Assembly (NCBI GenBank): GCA_032718475.1
Contig: JAUCBJ010001194.1
Coordinates: forward strand, 1-54,001
Source: Nemertoderma westbladi
Lineage: Eukaryota; Xenacoelomorpha; Nemertodermatida; Nemertodermatidae
Length of the DNA: 54,001 bases
Reading direction: 5' to 3'
In this document: positions 53,388 to 54,001 of the stretch, one piece after another
How positions within the stretch are numbered: position 1 is the stretch's first letter
How the letters are laid out: each line of letters begins with the position of its first letter
The notes under the pieces: model-generated
Databases searched by the model: none
What the model was told of the DNA's origin: nothing
Seen by the model: only the letters and a program-made list of their open reading frames with translations
Made by a program: the position numbers and the translations under genes

Positions 53388-53626
53388 CGAGTCGAGATAC
53401 CGACCACACTGGACGCTCAATGGAAGATATGACCTTTCAAATGAACCGACCGGCCCCCTTTTGTGTGACAACCATTGGAGCAGTTGATGTTACCACGTGG
53501 GTTGCTAATGATTCCAACACGTCCCACGCAGAATTACTCGGGTTAACATTCATCACTCATCCGATATGCGGTGAGATAATACGTCTTCCGAATTTCGGTG
53601 TCGCTAGAATTAGTTTCCATAGATAA
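53388..53626 (+). CDS. Possible exon or small ORF, unassigned
   Basis: An open frame begins after the acceptor-like TAATTAACGCAG near 53380 and contains an ATG at 53420, ending at TAA 53624-53626. The translation (MEDMTFQMNRPAPFCVTTIG and on) has no recognisable motif. It could be a small gene, a last exon, or chance. Confidence 0.25.
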
Positions 53627-54001
53627 ATCGGTAGTTTGTTTCCCATCTTGTCAGCCCCCCTTTAGTACATACTGCAGTTTGGTTTGGGGTAACCTGGAAC
53701 AGTTACTTTGGTTTTCTATCCGCAGTCAACCAAGATAATCAAAATAAACAAAAAAATTGTTTTGATAGAAAAGCTATTTGATAAGCTAAGGATTACCTCT
53801 CACTATAAATCCAATAGTTAATCTTTGGTTTATTTTGAAACACGGATTAAATTATGTGTGGTTTTGCGTTTTGTTTACATTGTGAGAGATTATTCAGTAC
53901 TATTGTTGGGTGTAAATAGTTTGTTAGCTATGCGGCTTTCTATTTGGGCTTACAATGTCTTTCCGGACACCCGAAGATGCCCATTATTATTTTATTTCAT
54001 G
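53627..54001. other. Unassigned AT-rich DNA at window end
   Basis: No gene or repeat recognised. Microhomologies such as ATAAGCTAAGG are not supported as features. Confidence 0.4.

Overview
This is animal (metazoan, most likely invertebrate) nuclear DNA. It holds spliced genes, an intronless UBE4-type ubiquitin ligase, a rhodopsin-like receptor, BEL/Pao and Ty3/gypsy LTR retrotransposons, several LINE classes, tRNA-derived SINE-like sequence and abundant minisatellites. No species can be named from the sequence alone. No prokaryotic operons, CRISPR arrays or rRNA genes were seen.

Positions 1-32,302 are almost entirely mobile DNA in a three-level nest. The outer element is a minus-strand BEL/Pao-type LTR retrotransposon: LTR-like repeats at 1381-2082 and 31621-32302, gag at about 29868-27049 and again 12479-11436, pol at about 11340-7593, and an unrecognised third reading frame at 5325-2980. 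Its gag is split by a 14.6 kb terminal-inverted-repeat element (12486-27048) with a perfect 6-bp target duplication, 325-bp inverted repeats beginning AG, and repeats that are themselves palindromic. The ends resemble Maverick/Polinton elements, but no hallmark Polinton gene is visible. What remains inside is a short hypothetical ORF, a zinc-finger/acidic protein gene with its own CCAAT/TATA promoter, LINE debris and hairpin minisatellites. That element is in turn interrupted by a young Ty3/gypsy retrotransposon (13602-18821; 281-bp LTRs with one difference seen, 5-bp duplication TCTAG).

Positions 32,400-43,750 hold a minus-strand LINE with a restriction-like endonuclease type C-terminus (one in-frame TGA just before its YADD motif). 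They also hold two 37-bp satellite arrays, a segmental duplication of the 3' end of a mucin-like membrane protein gene (complete copy 41580-40810, truncated copy near 37.6-38.0 kb), an L2/CR1-like LINE tail, a SINE with 14-bp target duplications, and a 5'-truncated LINE whose RT is broken by six copies of a 43-bp unit.

Positions 44-54 kb are the host-gene part. A single-exon UBE4/UFD2-type U-box E3/E4 ligase lies at 44175-47495 (+). A rhodopsin-family-like receptor lies at 50641-49081 (-), with at least one well-defined intron. Two clean internal exons of an unrecognised + strand gene lie at 52185-52358 and 52687-52859. The host genes show no operon-like relation. The main theme is successive insertion, duplication and decay of mobile elements beside ordinary cellular genes.
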